Shown here: positions 35,740 to 43,893 of the stretch, in pieces
Layout: the number at the start of each line of letters is the position of its first letter
How positions within the stretch are numbered: position 1 is the first letter of the stretch
Source of the DNA: JAZKFP01 sp040386355
Lineage (GTDB): Bacteria; Pseudomonadota; Gammaproteobacteria; Pseudomonadales; UBA6940
Assembly (NCBI GenBank): GCA_040386355.1
Contig: JAZKFP010000056.1
Location: forward strand, 60,612-124,611
DNA: 64,000 bases
Direction: 5' to 3'
The notes under the pieces: generated by a model
What the model saw: the letters and a program-made list of their open reading frames with translations, nothing else
Told to the model about the DNA's origin: nothing
Database searches by the model: none
Translations under genes and position numbers: made by a program

Positions 35740-35761
35740 AGGGACATCAAACGAGGTCCCT
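35740..35761 (+). terminator. Weak terminator or attenuator hairpin
   Basis: AGGGAC (35740-35745) pairs with GTCCCT (35756-35761) and is followed by only TTC. Without a long T-run it may attenuate rather than stop transcription into the next small genes. Confidence 0.35.
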
Positions 35762-35798
35762 TTCAACCACCCACTAAAACATCATATGAGGTTTTACA

Positions 35799-35957
35799 AT
35801 GAACAAACTACTGCTCACGCTCATTCTAATTATTGCAAACCTAATTGTTTTTAAAGTCAGCTTCTTACTCGGCTGTTTAATGCTTATATCTGAGGCTTTT
35901 ATTATCGGTGACGCTCTCGTGTTCCATGTTCGCAACTCAAGAGGTGTAGCACGATGA
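35799..35957 (+). CDS. Small membrane protein
   Basis: 52 residues from ATG 35799. Residues 3-45 are hydrophobic, enough for one long or two short membrane helices, followed by a basic tail (HVRNSRGVAR). It overlaps the next gene by ATGA. Upstream GAGG supports the start. Function unknown. Confidence 0.5.
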   Translation: MNKLLLTLILIIANLIVFKVSFLLGCLMLISEAFIIGDALVFHVRNSRGVAR

Positions 35958-36097
35958 ACTCACTATTCCCAAACGCTCGTGGTTCTTTCGCAATTCTATC
36001 AATCGCATGTTGCTGCTTAGTGGCTTTACAAGAACCTAAAATATTTTCAGCTATGGCGCTTATGGCTCTTGCTGTAGCCATGCTTAGATCAAACTGA
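35954..36097 (+). CDS. Small membrane protein
   Basis: 47 residues with two hydrophobic stretches (CCCLVALQ region and the Ala/Met-rich C-terminus). Translationally coupled to the preceding membrane gene by a 4-nt overlap. The two may form a pair. Function unknown. Confidence 0.45.
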   Translation: MNSLFPNARGSFAILSIACCCLVALQEPKIFSAMALMALAVAMLRSN

Positions 36098-36104
36098 GGA
36101 TTCA

Positions 36105-36311
36105 ATGACAAAAATAGAACAACCTACACCACTACAAATCAAATCCCTTCGTGAGAGCGTGGGGCTAACTCAGAAACAAGCGGCTGAATTATTAGACGCA
36201 ACGGAGCGAACTTGGCGAAGATGGGAATCTGATTCTGATTCAATTAATATTCCGAAATCTAAGTGGGAATTGTTTCTAATGAAAACGGTTACGATGCCTA
36301 AGAAAAAATAA
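36105..36311 (+). CDS. XRE-type helix-turn-helix regulator
   Basis: 68 residues. The HTH spans residues about 12-45: SLRESVGLTQKQAAELLDAT, then ERTWRRWES, the usual recognition-helix layout of Cro/C1-type proteins. A ribosome site (GAGGA) overlaps the previous stop codon. It probably regulates the 35.0-35.5 kb control region or the late operon. Confidence 0.75.
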   Translation: MTKIEQPTPLQIKSLRESVGLTQKQAAELLDATERTWRRWESDSDSINIPKSKWELFLMKTVTMPKKK

Positions 36312-36323
36312 TTAAAAAACTTA

Positions 36324-36821
36324 ATGAAATATACTTACTTGCAGGGCGTTGCGTCCTGTACTTTAGTTATTAATATAAGCCAGCACTTAATGTATAAAAT
36401 AGAACCCTACAAGCTCAAAATCATTAACGATCATCAGATGATTAAATCAACAAACTATTGGGAATCGTTTCAAGCTCTCAATGGCTGGGTTTATTTAAGC
36501 TGGGGTGGCGGTTGTGCTCGTCTATTAATTCCGAAAGTAAGCTACAAATATCTTATTAAAATGCGCACAGTGAAAAACATTGTTATTACTAAAGGCAGTT
36601 TTAAAGATAAATTAAATTGCTTTGAGATTATGTTCGAAGATGGTTCAGAGTCACCCTTTTCAATTATCATTCAACCTGAGCAAACCGATAAACTTTCATG
36701 GGATGACAAAGGCAAATTTCCTTTTACGGTTTGGACTGAACAAGGCATGTTTAAAAAATTCTGGGGCTGGTATCGAACGGCTGTAAAACTTCCTTACTTA
36801 ATGCCTCTTAAAAATATATGA
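36324..36821 (+). CDS. Hypothetical protein
   Basis: 165 residues, mixed alpha/beta, rich in Trp, Tyr and Lys (WVYLSWGGGCARLLI). No clear Shine-Dalgarno precedes ATG 36324; an internal ATG near 36390 is an alternative. Ends in an ATGA overlap with the following gene. No family recognised. Confidence 0.5.
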   Translation: MKYTYLQGVASCTLVINISQHLMYKIEPYKLKIINDHQMIKSTNYWESFQALNGWVYLSWGGGCARLLIPKVSYKYLIKMRTVKNIVITKGSFKDKLNCFEIMFEDGSESPFSIIIQPEQTDKLSWDDKGKFPFTVWTEQGMFKKFWGWYRTAVKLPYLMPLKNI

Positions 36822-37030
36822 ACCTTCTCTACAAAAAAGCGCGCTACATAAATAAACTTTTGAACGGGCCGGATGATAAAGAAGTATTTCGGCTTGGCGG
36901 CTTAGAGGTAAATAGCTCAAGCTTACAAGCTTGGCGTGCTGGCGTTGAAAAGTCTAACTACAGAGACATTACAAACGAACAGCTCGCGGCTTATATGGAT
37001 GGTTTAATTAAGATTCTTACTAAAGATTAA
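36818..37030 (+). CDS. DUF1456-like small protein
   Basis: 70 residues. The order RYINKLLNGPDDKEVFRLGGLEV, then a Trp, then NEQLAAYMDGLIKI matches one repeat of DUF1456 (YehS-type) proteins, where a motif of the form R-Y-x-L-x-L-x-D ... F-x-L-G-G-x-E-V ... L-x-x-F-L-N-G-L-I is seen. YehS has two such repeats; this has one. Function unknown in all members. Confidence 0.6.
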   Translation: MNLLYKKARYINKLLNGPDDKEVFRLGGLEVNSSSLQAWRAGVEKSNYRDITNEQLAAYMDGLIKILTKD

Positions 37031-37175
37031 TTAAATATTTTTCTACAACGAGATACCAACTATAAAATGGAATAAATACAGCTATAACTTTCAAAAATCC
37101 CTGAGCAATTACAACTCCAGCAATCCAAGCTATCAACAACGCAAGAGCTAATAAATTATCTAAAAACCTAAACAT
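37020..37175 (-). CDS. Small membrane protein
   Basis: 51 residues from ATG 37175 with an AGGAAG ribosome site. Two hydrophobic stretches (about 8-24 and 28-45). Last gene of the leftward early operon; its 3' end overlaps the convergent 36818 gene by 11 nt. Confidence 0.5.
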   Translation of the reverse strand: MFRFLDNLLALALLIAWIAGVVIAQGFLKVIAVFIPFYSWYLVVEKYLINL

Positions 37176-37186
37176 TTTAAAACTTC

Positions 37187-37498
37187 CTACCTAGTGATTT
37201 TACTATCCAACTCTCTTAACAACTTATGCGTCACTGACCCGATCAATATCTTTTCGCGCTGATCGTCAAACACAAAATAATCTACTAAAAGCTCAATCGT
37301 CTGGCTGATCGTTTTAAGCCCCATTTCACGCCGTATATCATCTATTTTCTGTCGCGTGTACTTGGGAACTACTATTCGCCTTAGATATGCGGAGTGATCG
37401 TCGTCTGTGCAGCGAGAGTGAGAATAATCACGCTTCGCGCCTCTTACGTATGTTTCTTTAAGCTTAATTACATTTGGAACATTGCCAGCGCTTAACAT
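37187..37498 (-). CDS. Possible ribbon-helix-helix phage protein
   Basis: 103 residues. Residues about 42-75 (RIVVPKYTRQKIDDIRREMG, then ISQTIELLVDYF) resemble a ribbon-helix-helix fold: a strand, a helix, then a second helix. Located at the end of the leftward operon, where phage late regulators usually lie. No firm assignment. Confidence 0.5.
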   Translation of the reverse strand: MLSAGNVPNVIKLKETYVRGAKRDYSHSRCTDDDHSAYLRRIVVPKYTRQKIDDIRREMGLKTISQTIELLVDYFVFDDQREKILIGSVTHKLLRELDSKITR

Positions 37499-37500
37499 TT

Positions 37501-37947
37501 TTACTCACCGAAAAATTCGATCATTGCCTCTTTCTCAATCGCTTCTGAAAAGAACAAACGCACCCATTTAATATATTTTTTAACTAATTCCGTTTCTACA
37601 TCAGGATATAAATCATAGAGCGCATACATTGAGCTACAGTGAAAAATCTGCATTAAGTTTTTAGCGCCACGAATTGTTTTAGCGACGCTTTGCGCAATTT
37701 CAAAATCAACGTCTTTCACTGGATCAATTAAAAGCCCTGGCCTACGTCCGCGCCGTCTTACCTGCCTCCTCACTTCTAATACCTGCTCAACTGTAATGCT
37801 ATATTTAGTTGCGATGTTTAAATCGTCGTTTGCTATTTTTGCAAAATATTCATTAAAAACATCTTCAAAAATTGCTTTTTTTATTCTTTTTTCGATAGCA
37901 ACCGAGCACTGCGGTTTTGCATACGACATACATTTCAAAGCCCCCAT
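37501..37947 (-). CDS. Possible late regulator with HTH-like segment
   Basis: 148 residues if started at ATG 37947, which has GGGG at the correct distance and follows the dut stop directly. The segment NIATKYSITVEQVLEVRRQV followed by RRRGRRPG resembles a helix-turn-helix with a basic extension. Its place at the distal end of the cro-side operon is that of lambda Q, so a late-gene activator is possible but unproven. Confidence 0.5.
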   Translation of the reverse strand: MGALKCMSYAKPQCSVAIEKRIKKAIFEDVFNEYFAKIANDDLNIATKYSITVEQVLEVRRQVRRRGRRPGLLIDPVKDVDFEIAQSVAKTIRGAKNLMQIFHCSSMYALYDLYPDVETELVKKYIKWVRLFFSEAIEKEAMIEFFGE

Positions 37948-37948
37948 T

Positions 37949-38389
37949 TTAAACCCCAGTAGAGCCGAACCCACCAACTCGCACATTCTTGACGCTATCC
38001 CCGTTAATTAAAAATGGCGTGACGATCATTTGGCAAATTCGGTCGCCTTTTTTTAAAATAACTGTGTCTCTTGTGCGGTTTCTTATTTTTATAATAATTT
38101 CATTTGGATATTCATAATCCATGTCAATATCGCCAGCTAACAGCTCAAGTCTTGTCGACATTGATGAACGAATCGTTAAATCCCCATAGAAATTAAACAT
38201 TCCAAACTCTTGAGCTTCTTTTGTTGTTTTCCAACAAACGCCTGAACTTATTTTAGCAGTTGCGTGCCGATTTATTTGAATATATTCAGGTAAATAAAAA
38301 TCATACCCAGCAGCGCCTACAGTTCCCCGCTCTGGTAATTTAAAAGTTTTATCATTTGCAACGCGCGGTGCTTTTAAAAATTCAAACAT
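37949..38389 (-). CDS. dut: dUTPase
   Basis: 146 residues, normal for trimeric dUTPases. Visible conserved motifs: GAAGYDFY near 27-34 (motif 1), RSSMS near 74 (motif 2), GDIDMDYEYP near 86-95 (motif 3, catalytic Asp), and the C-terminal arm GGFGSTG (motif 5). Hydrolyses dUTP to dUMP and PPi, lowering uracil in phage DNA. It overlaps the nuclease gene upstream by 8 nt. Confidence 0.95.
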   Translation of the reverse strand: MFEFLKAPRVANDKTFKLPERGTVGAAGYDFYLPEYIQINRHATAKISSGVCWKTTKEAQEFGMFNFYGDLTIRSSMSTRLELLAGDIDMDYEYPNEIIIKIRNRTRDTVILKKGDRICQMIVTPFLINGDSVKNVRVGGFGSTGV

Positions 38390-38774
38390 CTACATCCCCT
38401 CGTGTTTTAATATAATCCGTAATATCTGCAATTGCTTTATATTTTTTAACTTCGCATGTTGAATATCTTAATAATGTCCACCCTAATTTTTCAGCCTCCC
38501 TATACTTCTCCATATCTTTTAAATATCCAGAGCCTCGCGTGTGCCTGCCGTTACTCCAAATACCTCCCTCAACTTCTACAGCTACCTTTTTTTCAACGTG
38601 GGCAAAATCAAAAGCCCATTTTCTAGTCGGATGAAATCTGTGCTGTCTTTCCCACCCGCTTAAGCTTTGCAACTGAAACCACAATTGATCTTCGGCGCTA
38701 ATCTCTTTCTTTTTAATAATCTTCGGCGTTTTTATTTTTAATTTTTTTGCCCATTCTTTACTTAGCTTGATCAT
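38382..38774 (-). CDS. Vsr/DUF559-like PD-(D/E)XK endonuclease
   Basis: 130 residues. Core reads WAFDFAHVEKKVAVEVEGG then GRHTRGSGYLKDMEKY and GWTLLRYS. The D-x(n)-E-x-E arrangement with GRHTRG and a following KDxxK helix is characteristic of phage DUF559/Vsr-fold nucleases. Likely a Holliday-junction or nicking endonuclease. It lies between dut and an unknown gene in the leftward arm. Confidence 0.75.
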   Translation of the reverse strand: MIKLSKEWAKKLKIKTPKIIKKKEISAEDQLWFQLQSLSGWERQHRFHPTRKWAFDFAHVEKKVAVEVEGGIWSNGRHTRGSGYLKDMEKYREAEKLGWTLLRYSTCEVKKYKAIADITDYIKTRGDVDV

Positions 38775-39471
38775 TCGCCCACCGTTTAAACTCTTGGAAG
38801 TGGTTGTAAAATCTTTGAGCTGCTTCGGGGTCGCTGTCGTACTCTGAACGGCTACCTACATATGTCATAAAACGCATTACTTTTTCGGTTGAATCCAACA
38901 AGGATTTGGTGCGATCCATAAAATCCCAATCATCTAAATTTAATAGATATTTTTCATATTTCTTATAATTTTCCGATTGACAAACCTGTGCCGCGAACTG
39001 GGATAATGATTTGCAACCTAATTTTTTTCGTATTTCTTCAATTTTTAAAAGCTCTGAAATCGGCTGAGTATTGAAAACTTCTTGCAGCTCGCAAAAGTCC
39101 GACTCATCTTGTTCGCTGTGAACTTTTAAGTGGCCAAGACCAGGACGATGCACAAATTTTCCTTTTCCGTTTTCATCGCCTACCATTGCGCGATAACCAA
39201 CCTCGTTTATATGCTCTATAAAAGTTTTAGGCTTATGCGCTTCTACCTGATACAAAACCTCGCCCACTTCTTTAAGCGCCTGCTGTGGATCAACTGAGAG
39301 CGTCTCATCATCATTCACGCGAAACATAAAACATTTATAGCGAGCGCCTTCGCTGTCCATAAACGCCAAACCGTGCTCACGATCTAAAATATCAAACGTT
39401 ACTTTTACGCCGCCCTTAGTCGTAATGATTGAACGGTTGACTTTCATTTCTTCAATGAATTTATCGAGCAT
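38758..39471 (-). CDS. Hypothetical phage protein
   Basis: 237 residues, alpha/beta, soluble. Possible alternation of beta sheet in the first 90 residues and helices thereafter. Overlaps both neighbours (17 and 11 nt). No motif recognised. Confidence 0.55.
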   Translation of the reverse strand: MLDKFIEEMKVNRSIITTKGGVKVTFDILDREHGLAFMDSEGARYKCFMFRVNDDETLSVDPQQALKEVGEVLYQVEAHKPKTFIEHINEVGYRAMVGDENGKGKFVHRPGLGHLKVHSEQDESDFCELQEVFNTQPISELLKIEEIRKKLGCKSLSQFAAQVCQSENYKKYEKYLLNLDDWDFMDRTKSLLDSTEKVMRFMTYVGSRSEYDSDPEAAQRFYNHFQEFKRWANDQAK

Positions 39472-39916
39472 TTTTCACCCACTCATCAAAATCGATTGAC
39501 TTAGCTTCTCCAGCACAATGAGCATTTAATTTAACTGCGATTTCTACGGCGTCGATTGCGTTTTTTCCAGAATGCATAACGCCCAAAGCCATATCTGCGC
39601 CTGCACCTAATGCAATATGCTTTGAAAAAATTGGATATGGAACGTGAGAATTTTCAATAAAATAAGTTGATCGATCTTTTTTAATCAGTAAAACATTACA
39701 AAGCATTTCTTCTTTTTGTTTAGAAGGGAAATCAGCTTTATTCATTCCTTTTTCAAATATCCATTCTACTAATTCAAGGCCTACTGCCGCTTCTCCCGAT
39801 ATACCAACCAAATATTCATCGTTACTAAATATTTTTTGACTGGAGTAAACAGCATTACCCAAACAAACCAAGGAATCAGACGCTAATGTTTTCCCATCCC
39901 ATGCTATGACTGTCAT
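39461..39916 (-). CDS. Ntn-hydrolase / proteasome beta-like protein
   Basis: 151 residues. The sequence begins MTVIAWDGKTLASDS, so removal of Met would expose Thr2 as the N-terminal nucleophile. Later HIALGAGADMALGVMHSGKNAIDAVEIAVKLN is the Gly-rich helix of proteasome/HslV-fold proteins. Phages carry such single-domain Ntn-hydrolases of unknown substrate. No ATPase partner is in the window, so it may be self-compartmentalised or a small amidohydrolase. Confidence 0.75.
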   Translation of the reverse strand: MTVIAWDGKTLASDSLVCLGNAVYSSQKIFSNDEYLVGISGEAAVGLELVEWIFEKGMNKADFPSKQKEEMLCNVLLIKKDRSTYFIENSHVPYPIFSKHIALGAGADMALGVMHSGKNAIDAVEIAVKLNAHCAGEAKSIDFDEWVKNAR

Positions 39917-39919
39917 TTT

Positions 39920-40246
39920 TTACCGCCTTGTGACACAGTTGCCTGCTTTAACATTTCCAATTACGTCGCCACAATTAACGGAATTACCTGCTTCAACATT
40001 GCCACGAACATTTCCACACCTCACTGAATTTCCAGCACGAGCAAAATTAATTGATCCGCTGCAAGAAAGTTCTAATGCACTGGCGCAATCAATGCTTTCA
40101 ACATTTCCTTCTACAGTAATATTCACTGAGCGAATCTCACGTTTGTCTTTATCATCAGCATTTACGCCATCGATATAAACACCCCTAGCGGTAACTGAAA
40201 TATTATTCCCATGATAAGTTTTACCATCAATTGTTATACTTCCCAC
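39920..40246 (-). CDS. Polymer-forming beta-helix protein (GTG start)
   Basis: 108 residues from GTG 40246; AGGAG at 40253-40257 gives a 6-nt spacing and overlaps the preceding stop, which favours this start over the upstream ATG at 40282. The C-terminal 60 residues are short repeats of the type AGNSVRCGNVRGNVE, typical of bactofilin-like or pectin-lyase-like coils with stacked Asn and Cys. Probably structural; function unknown. Confidence 0.6.
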   Translation of the reverse strand: MGSITIDGKTYHGNNISVTARGVYIDGVNADDKDKREIRSVNITVEGNVESIDCASALELSCSGSINFARAGNSVRCGNVRGNVEAGNSVNCGDVIGNVKAGNCVTRR

Positions 40247-40248
40247 CT

Positions 40249-40437
40249 TTAACTCCTTTTTTTTTCTAAAATAGTTAAACATACTTTTACAATCCCTAAA
40301 ATTCCGAAAATTACAGCGACTAAAACAAACCCACCCCAAAGCGGCGCAGTTACCCACCACCATGACCAGGCAATAACATCACAAAGTTTTAGCGTTAAGA
40401 AAATTAAAAACAACACACCCAAAAATCCAATTTTCAT
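40249..40437 (-). CDS. Small membrane protein
   Basis: 62 residues with two strong membrane helices (about 5-22 and 30-55) and a Trp cluster WSWWW between them. The stop codon lies inside the ribosome site of the next gene, so the two are translationally coupled. Confidence 0.55.
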   Translation of the reverse strand: MKIGFLGVLFLIFLTLKLCDVIAWSWWWVTAPLWGGFVLVAVIFGILGIVKVCLTILEKKRS

Positions 40438-40445
40438 AAATTCCC

Positions 40446-40697
40446 TTAACGTGTCAGCTCAAAAAAATCCTGATTAAAATTTTTTGTAATTTCGTGATTC
40501 CTTAGATCTTCTATGGCCACTCTTACTTCTGAGTAAGTGTCATACCAAGCAATAATTGCAATAGAAATTTTTGTTTCCTTGCCTTCAAAATTATGAAAAT
40601 GAAAATAGTAAAAGTCTCCAAATTCATAAAATTTTATAGATTCTTGAATTTCATAAAACGATTCAATCTCTCTAAATTTATACTTAATCTCGCTCAT
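40446..40697 (-). CDS. Hypothetical phage protein
   Basis: 83 residues, very rich in Phe and Tyr in the first half (FYEFGDFYYFHFHNFEG), acidic helix afterwards. Overlaps the upstream gene by 14 nt. No family recognised. Confidence 0.5.
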   Translation of the reverse strand: MSEIKYKFREIESFYEIQESIKFYEFGDFYYFHFHNFEGKETKISIAIIAWYDTYSEVRVAIEDLRNHEITKNFNQDFFELTR

Positions 40698-40935
40698 TCC
40701 TTGCTCCTTTGTTTACATATTCCCAATAAAATCTCACATGCTCTCTCAAAACTGCCTTATCGCCCTTGTAATTATTTATCGCTTCCTTGCGTTCTTCTTT
40801 ACTTGATAACGAAATAATTTGCTTTGCTTTACCAACACATCCAGCCCATTCCATTTTGTCGCGCAATGTTCCATCAAATGGATAAGGCACGGTTAAGCCT
40901 GGCGGTATTGGTGGGCGTGACGTGTATTTATTCAT
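40684..40935 (-). CDS. Hypothetical phage protein, DUF7696-like
   Basis: 83 residues. The block TVPYPFDGTLRDKMEWAGCV ... KGDKAVLREHVRFYWE is one I recognise from many phage early regions (DUF7696-like), of unknown function. Overlaps both neighbours. Confidence 0.55.
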   Translation of the reverse strand: MNKYTSRPPIPPGLTVPYPFDGTLRDKMEWAGCVGKAKQIISLSSKEERKEAINNYKGDKAVLREHVRFYWEYVNKGARNERD

Positions 40936-41125
40936 TTAATTCATTCTTTAAATCGTATTTCTTCTTAATTTCTTCTTCGAATTTTTCTATTGAACGGTTA
41001 ACAATGTAATCAATAATATCGTTAATAGTCCTTTTTGGGCGCGATCTGCTTATATGTACGTCTGGATGGTTTGCGTACGTATTTCCATCCAAATCTTGAA
41101 TATCGCTTTTAAATTCCATTTTCAC
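40928..41125 (-). CDS. Small charged hypothetical protein
   Basis: 65 residues, alternating basic and acidic, helical C-terminal half (EEEIKKKYDLKNELNE). Overlaps the next genes at both ends. Function unknown. Confidence 0.5.
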   Translation of the reverse strand: MKMEFKSDIQDLDGNTYANHPDVHISRSRPKRTINDIIDYIVNRSIEKFEEEIKKKYDLKNELNE

Positions 41126-41354
41126 TCCTCTTAAATGAGCCCCTAACTATCGTATCAACTGAAAAAAACAGCTCACCATCTTCAACTACTGGATGACAAC
41201 CAAACATTCCGCGCCCAATACACACTGTAAAAAATATTTCATCTTTTACGCTGTCATGTATCTTTCCAACATTATCTTTGCCATGAAGCGTTATTAATTG
41301 ATTCTCAAAATCATCAACCAGAGATTCATTTTTAAAATATTCAACAGAATTCAT
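41109..41354 (-). CDS. Hypothetical phage protein
   Basis: 81 residues from ATG 41354, with GAAGG at 41363-41367; the longer frame upstream lies within the preceding gene. Beta-rich with a central CIGRGMFG segment. Function unknown. Confidence 0.5.
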   Translation of the reverse strand: MNSVEYFKNESLVDDFENQLITLHGKDNVGKIHDSVKDEIFFTVCIGRGMFGCHPVVEDGELFFSVDTIVRGSFKRSENGI

Positions 41355-41358
41355 ACTG

Positions 41359-41727
41359 TTAAACCTTCTCAAACCCAACCTCAACCGAAAAATCCCAAGC
41401 CGCTTCACGATGCCACCGAATAACTAATTCACCGCTTTCACTTTTTACTTTGTAGAACTTCCACCAACGTCTGAGCGTGTCTTCTTCTTTTTCTCCTTGC
41501 ATAAATCCAATCTCGTCAAAATTCATTTCATACGCTTGAGTAATTGGCAGATTATTTAAATCGCTTAGCTCTCCGATTAATTTGAATGCATATCGACTAT
41601 CCAAATGCTTATCTAAATACGCTAAACGGTACGCCTCGCCGTTTAATGTACAAAAATCGATCGCGCTGTTATCTGCTGACGGTTTTATATCTACTAATGT
41701 TTTTCCAACTAATAATTCAATACTCAT
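41359..41727 (-). CDS. Hypothetical phage protein
   Basis: 122 residues, alpha/beta, Trp-rich C-terminal part (LRRWWKFYKV...WHREAAWDFSV). No family recognised. Its stop forms part of the leader of the following gene. Confidence 0.5.
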   Translation of the reverse strand: MSIELLVGKTLVDIKPSADNSAIDFCTLNGEAYRLAYLDKHLDSRYAFKLIGELSDLNNLPITQAYEMNFDEIGFMQGEKEEDTLRRWWKFYKVKSESGELVIRWHREAAWDFSVEVGFEKV

Positions 41728-41748
41728 TTCATAAACCCTTATAGTAAG

Positions 41749-41901
41749 TTAACCTTTGTAAATTGATTTTCTTAAATCCACCCACTGTACAACCCTTGCC
41801 TTAATTCCCTCTTTCACAAAATTAAAATGTCGCGCTCTTTGGTGAAAGTTTTCTTCGAGCGGTTTAAAATACACTGGTAAGTTAGTTTGGATGTTCATCA
41901 T
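41749..41901 (-). CDS. Small basic hypothetical protein
   Basis: 50 residues from ATG 41901 (ATG 41898 also possible), overlapping the upstream stop as ATGA. Basic C-terminus (VVQWVDLRKSIYKG). Function unknown. Confidence 0.5.
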   Translation of the reverse strand: MMNIQTNLPVYFKPLEENFHQRARHFNFVKEGIKARVVQWVDLRKSIYKG

Positions 41902-42203
41902 TCCACCTCGACTTGGATATCAACGCCAAATTTATTTCCATTAACAGAAATTACTTCTTGATTAGGATGAAACAGATACGAGCAATTAGCGGTAGCTGGT
42001 TTACGCCATCTAATAGAAATATTTTCTTGATCAATTTCTGATATATTCATTTTAAATGGAGCCTTTCCGAAAATTGGATAGATTAGAATTTTGTCACTCT
42101 TTTCAATCAAAATATTTAACAAACCCGCAAAATAAATTGGCGCATCACATACTGATAAATATTTCTCAGGAACCTTCTTCCCTTTGAAGTAAATTCGAAT
42201 CAT
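41898..42203 (-). CDS. Hypothetical phage protein
   Basis: 101 residues, beta-rich, with an aromatic-rich middle. Overlaps the genes at both ends by 4 nt. No family recognised. Confidence 0.5.
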   Translation of the reverse strand: MIRIYFKGKKVPEKYLSVCDAPIYFAGLLNILIEKSDKILIYPIFGKAPFKMNISEIDQENISIRWRKPATANCSYLFHPNQEVISVNGNKFGVDIQVEVE

Positions 42204-42415
42204 TTCCTCTCCCCACTTTTTAAAATATACATCCCATAACGACTTTCATTTCCACGCACCCAGTGCATTACAATCGGATGGCCTTTTTGCTTTAAATCGT
42301 AAATCCTCGCAGCTAACCGGCTTATGCGAAATTTATTAAAAGCTTGGGCGTGCGTGATGCCGTTGCCTTTTTGTAAGTGCGATAAAATTTGTAAGCATTG
42401 CGAGGAGTGGTTCAT
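42200..42415 (-). CDS. Helix-turn-helix protein of the leftward operon
   Basis: 71 residues: QCLQILSHLQKGNGITHAQA then SRLAARIYDLKQKGHPI is the winged-helix-type HTH seen in many small phage regulators. C-terminal wing RGNESRYGMYIL. Overlaps the next gene by 4 nt. Probably binds DNA; target not known. Confidence 0.7.
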   Translation of the reverse strand: MNHSSQCLQILSHLQKGNGITHAQAFNKFRISRLAARIYDLKQKGHPIVMHWVRGNESRYGMYILKSGERK

Positions 42416-42420
42416 TTCTT

Positions 42421-42603
42421 TTAGTCTCTGCTAAATTTAAATGGAACTTGAAAGATACAAATAAAAATAAAAAAACAAATCACTTTAAAAAAAATAGTTT
42501 CAAATATAAAAATTCCTTGAAATGCGCTTGACCAAAAAATAAACCAAAGCAACATTCCTGAAAATTCATCTGTAAAATCTGAAAGATCAAATCCTATTTT
42601 CAC
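42421..42603 (-). CDS. Small membrane protein
   Basis: 60 residues with two very hydrophobic Phe/Ile-rich helices (about 15-30 and 33-53). Overlaps the upstream gene by ATGA. Function unknown. Confidence 0.45.
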   Translation of the reverse strand: MKIGFDLSDFTDEFSGMLLWFIFWSSAFQGIFIFETIFFKVICFFIFICIFQVPFKFSRD

Positions 42604-42878
42604 GCCTCATTCTCCCGATCTGATCCCCACATAATTTCTCGCATTCTTTGTCGTGCGCCTGCGAATCTTTTTGATTCTATTTTCACGATATCAAGCGGCG
42701 TTTCGGTGCCCATCATCAAGTTTCCTTCAAGCAACCAAAATAACGATTGATGCTCATTTAAATCAAAAGATAACCAAGCTCTATTGGTATTTGTTCTATT
42801 CTCTGGCAAAACAAAACTCCCACCACACCGTAAATAAACGGTATTGCCTGCGCGCCATTTAGCGGTGAAGTCGGTCAT
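42600..42878 (-). CDS. Hypothetical phage protein
   Basis: 92 residues, aromatic-rich centre and basic C-terminal helix (RFAGARQRMREIMWG). Overlaps both neighbours by 4 nt. No family recognised. Confidence 0.5.
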   Translation of the reverse strand: MTDFTAKWRAGNTVYLRCGGSFVLPENRTNTNRAWLSFDLNEHQSLFWLLEGNLMMGTETPLDIVKIESKRFAGARQRMREIMWGSDRENEA

Positions 42879-43105
42879 GACAATTCCTTTATTTTTTTAT
42901 TAATTTGGCTTCTTATTAGAGAGATCAATTCTTTTTTTAGAATTTCTAAAGTCTCTTTTTTATGTTCTTTGTGCATGTAGCTCGCCCCTTGAATTGCTGA
43001 AACTTCCAAAACAACTCTCTGGTTAAAACTTAATTCCATTGGCTCCAAATCAGTAAATTTTGTGTAAATTGTTGGGCGATGAGTTTCGATAAATTTTATT
43101 TTCAT
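42875..43105 (-). CDS. Hypothetical phage protein
   Basis: 76 residues; N-terminal beta segment, then a long Lys/Glu helix. Overlaps its neighbours by 4 nt. Function unknown. Confidence 0.45.
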   Translation of the reverse strand: MKIKFIETHRPTIYTKFTDLEPMELSFNQRVVLEVSAIQGASYMHKEHKKETLEILKKELISLIRSQINKKIKELS

Positions 43106-43893
43106 AATTGCGGCCCTAAATCCATATCCCTATAACGGTCTTGCTGTTCCTGAGCCTTTCGAATTTCTTCGGTTCGGTCTCTTGGCAATGGGTTGCGCAA
43201 ATTTGCAATAATGCTTGCGTAACGCGATCTATTTTTCTTAGCTAAACCTTCATCAATCGGAGGCGGTAAATACTTAAGGCCGTCAGGAAATTGTTTAAGA
43301 TCGTTTAGGAAATACGTTTCATCGCCGTTATTTTTAGTCCCTGCTAAACGTAAATTTTTATTTACTAAATCGGTACCGATTAACCCTTCGCGTCGAGCCT
43401 CGATCGTTTTATCGCGTATTACGCTTGCAGATTCTTCTCGGTTTAATCCAGTTGGTTGAGATAAAAACCAACGCGGTCTTTTTCCGGTAATTCGGGCAAC
43501 TTTTAATTCTTGCTTGTAGGCTTCGATAAAAATCATATGCCCTTGAATTAAATCACCACGGTCTAGCGCATCTTTGGCAATACCCCACGCCCTACTCATT
43601 TCGTCGGTTAAATATTCGCAATCCATTTCCTGTTTTGGAATTTTTGCCCAGGCCGTTTGTGGTTCTGGATGGCCGTCAGAAATACCCATGCACTCGATAA
43701 CGTGCGAAGGATTTAACGTTCCCCATGTAACTTTTTTCAAAGCCTGAATAAGCGCTGCACAAACTAATTCGAAGGGATATTCTTCAAGCATTTCCCACCA
43801 AGTCAGCAAAGCATCAGGCGAATAATCAACCTTGTACGTTTTGAATTTTGGCTGAACAAATTTAAAAAAATCTTGTTGCTGGTCTTGTCTCAC
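43102..43893 (-). CDS. Helicase loader / lambda P-like replication protein
   Basis: 263 residues. N-terminal 60 residues (DALLTWWEMLEEYPFELVCAALIQALKK and following NPSHVIECM) resemble the helical domain of helicase loader or inhibitor proteins such as G39P. The gene follows the DUF1376 initiator with a 4-nt overlap, the place of lambda P after O. It should bring the host replicative helicase to the origin. Function is inferred from gene order and the N-terminal pattern; no P-loop is visible. Confidence 0.65.
   Translation of the reverse strand: MRQDQQQDFFKFVQPKFKTYKVDYSPDALLTWWEMLEEYPFELVCAALIQALKKVTWGTLNPSHVIECMGISDGHPEPQTAWAKIPKQEMDCEYLTDEMSRAWGIAKDALDRGDLIQGHMIFIEAYKQELKVARITGKRPRWFLSQPTGLNREESASVIRDKTIEARREGLIGTDLVNKNLRLAGTKNNGDETYFLNDLKQFPDGLKYLPPPIDEGLAKKNRSRYASIIANLRNPLPRDRTEEIRKAQEQQDRYRDMDLGPQL

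Noticed and set aside
38758..39471. Assignment of the 237-residue leftward-arm protein to a recombination or nuclease family
   Set aside because: No motif supports it; left as hypothetical.
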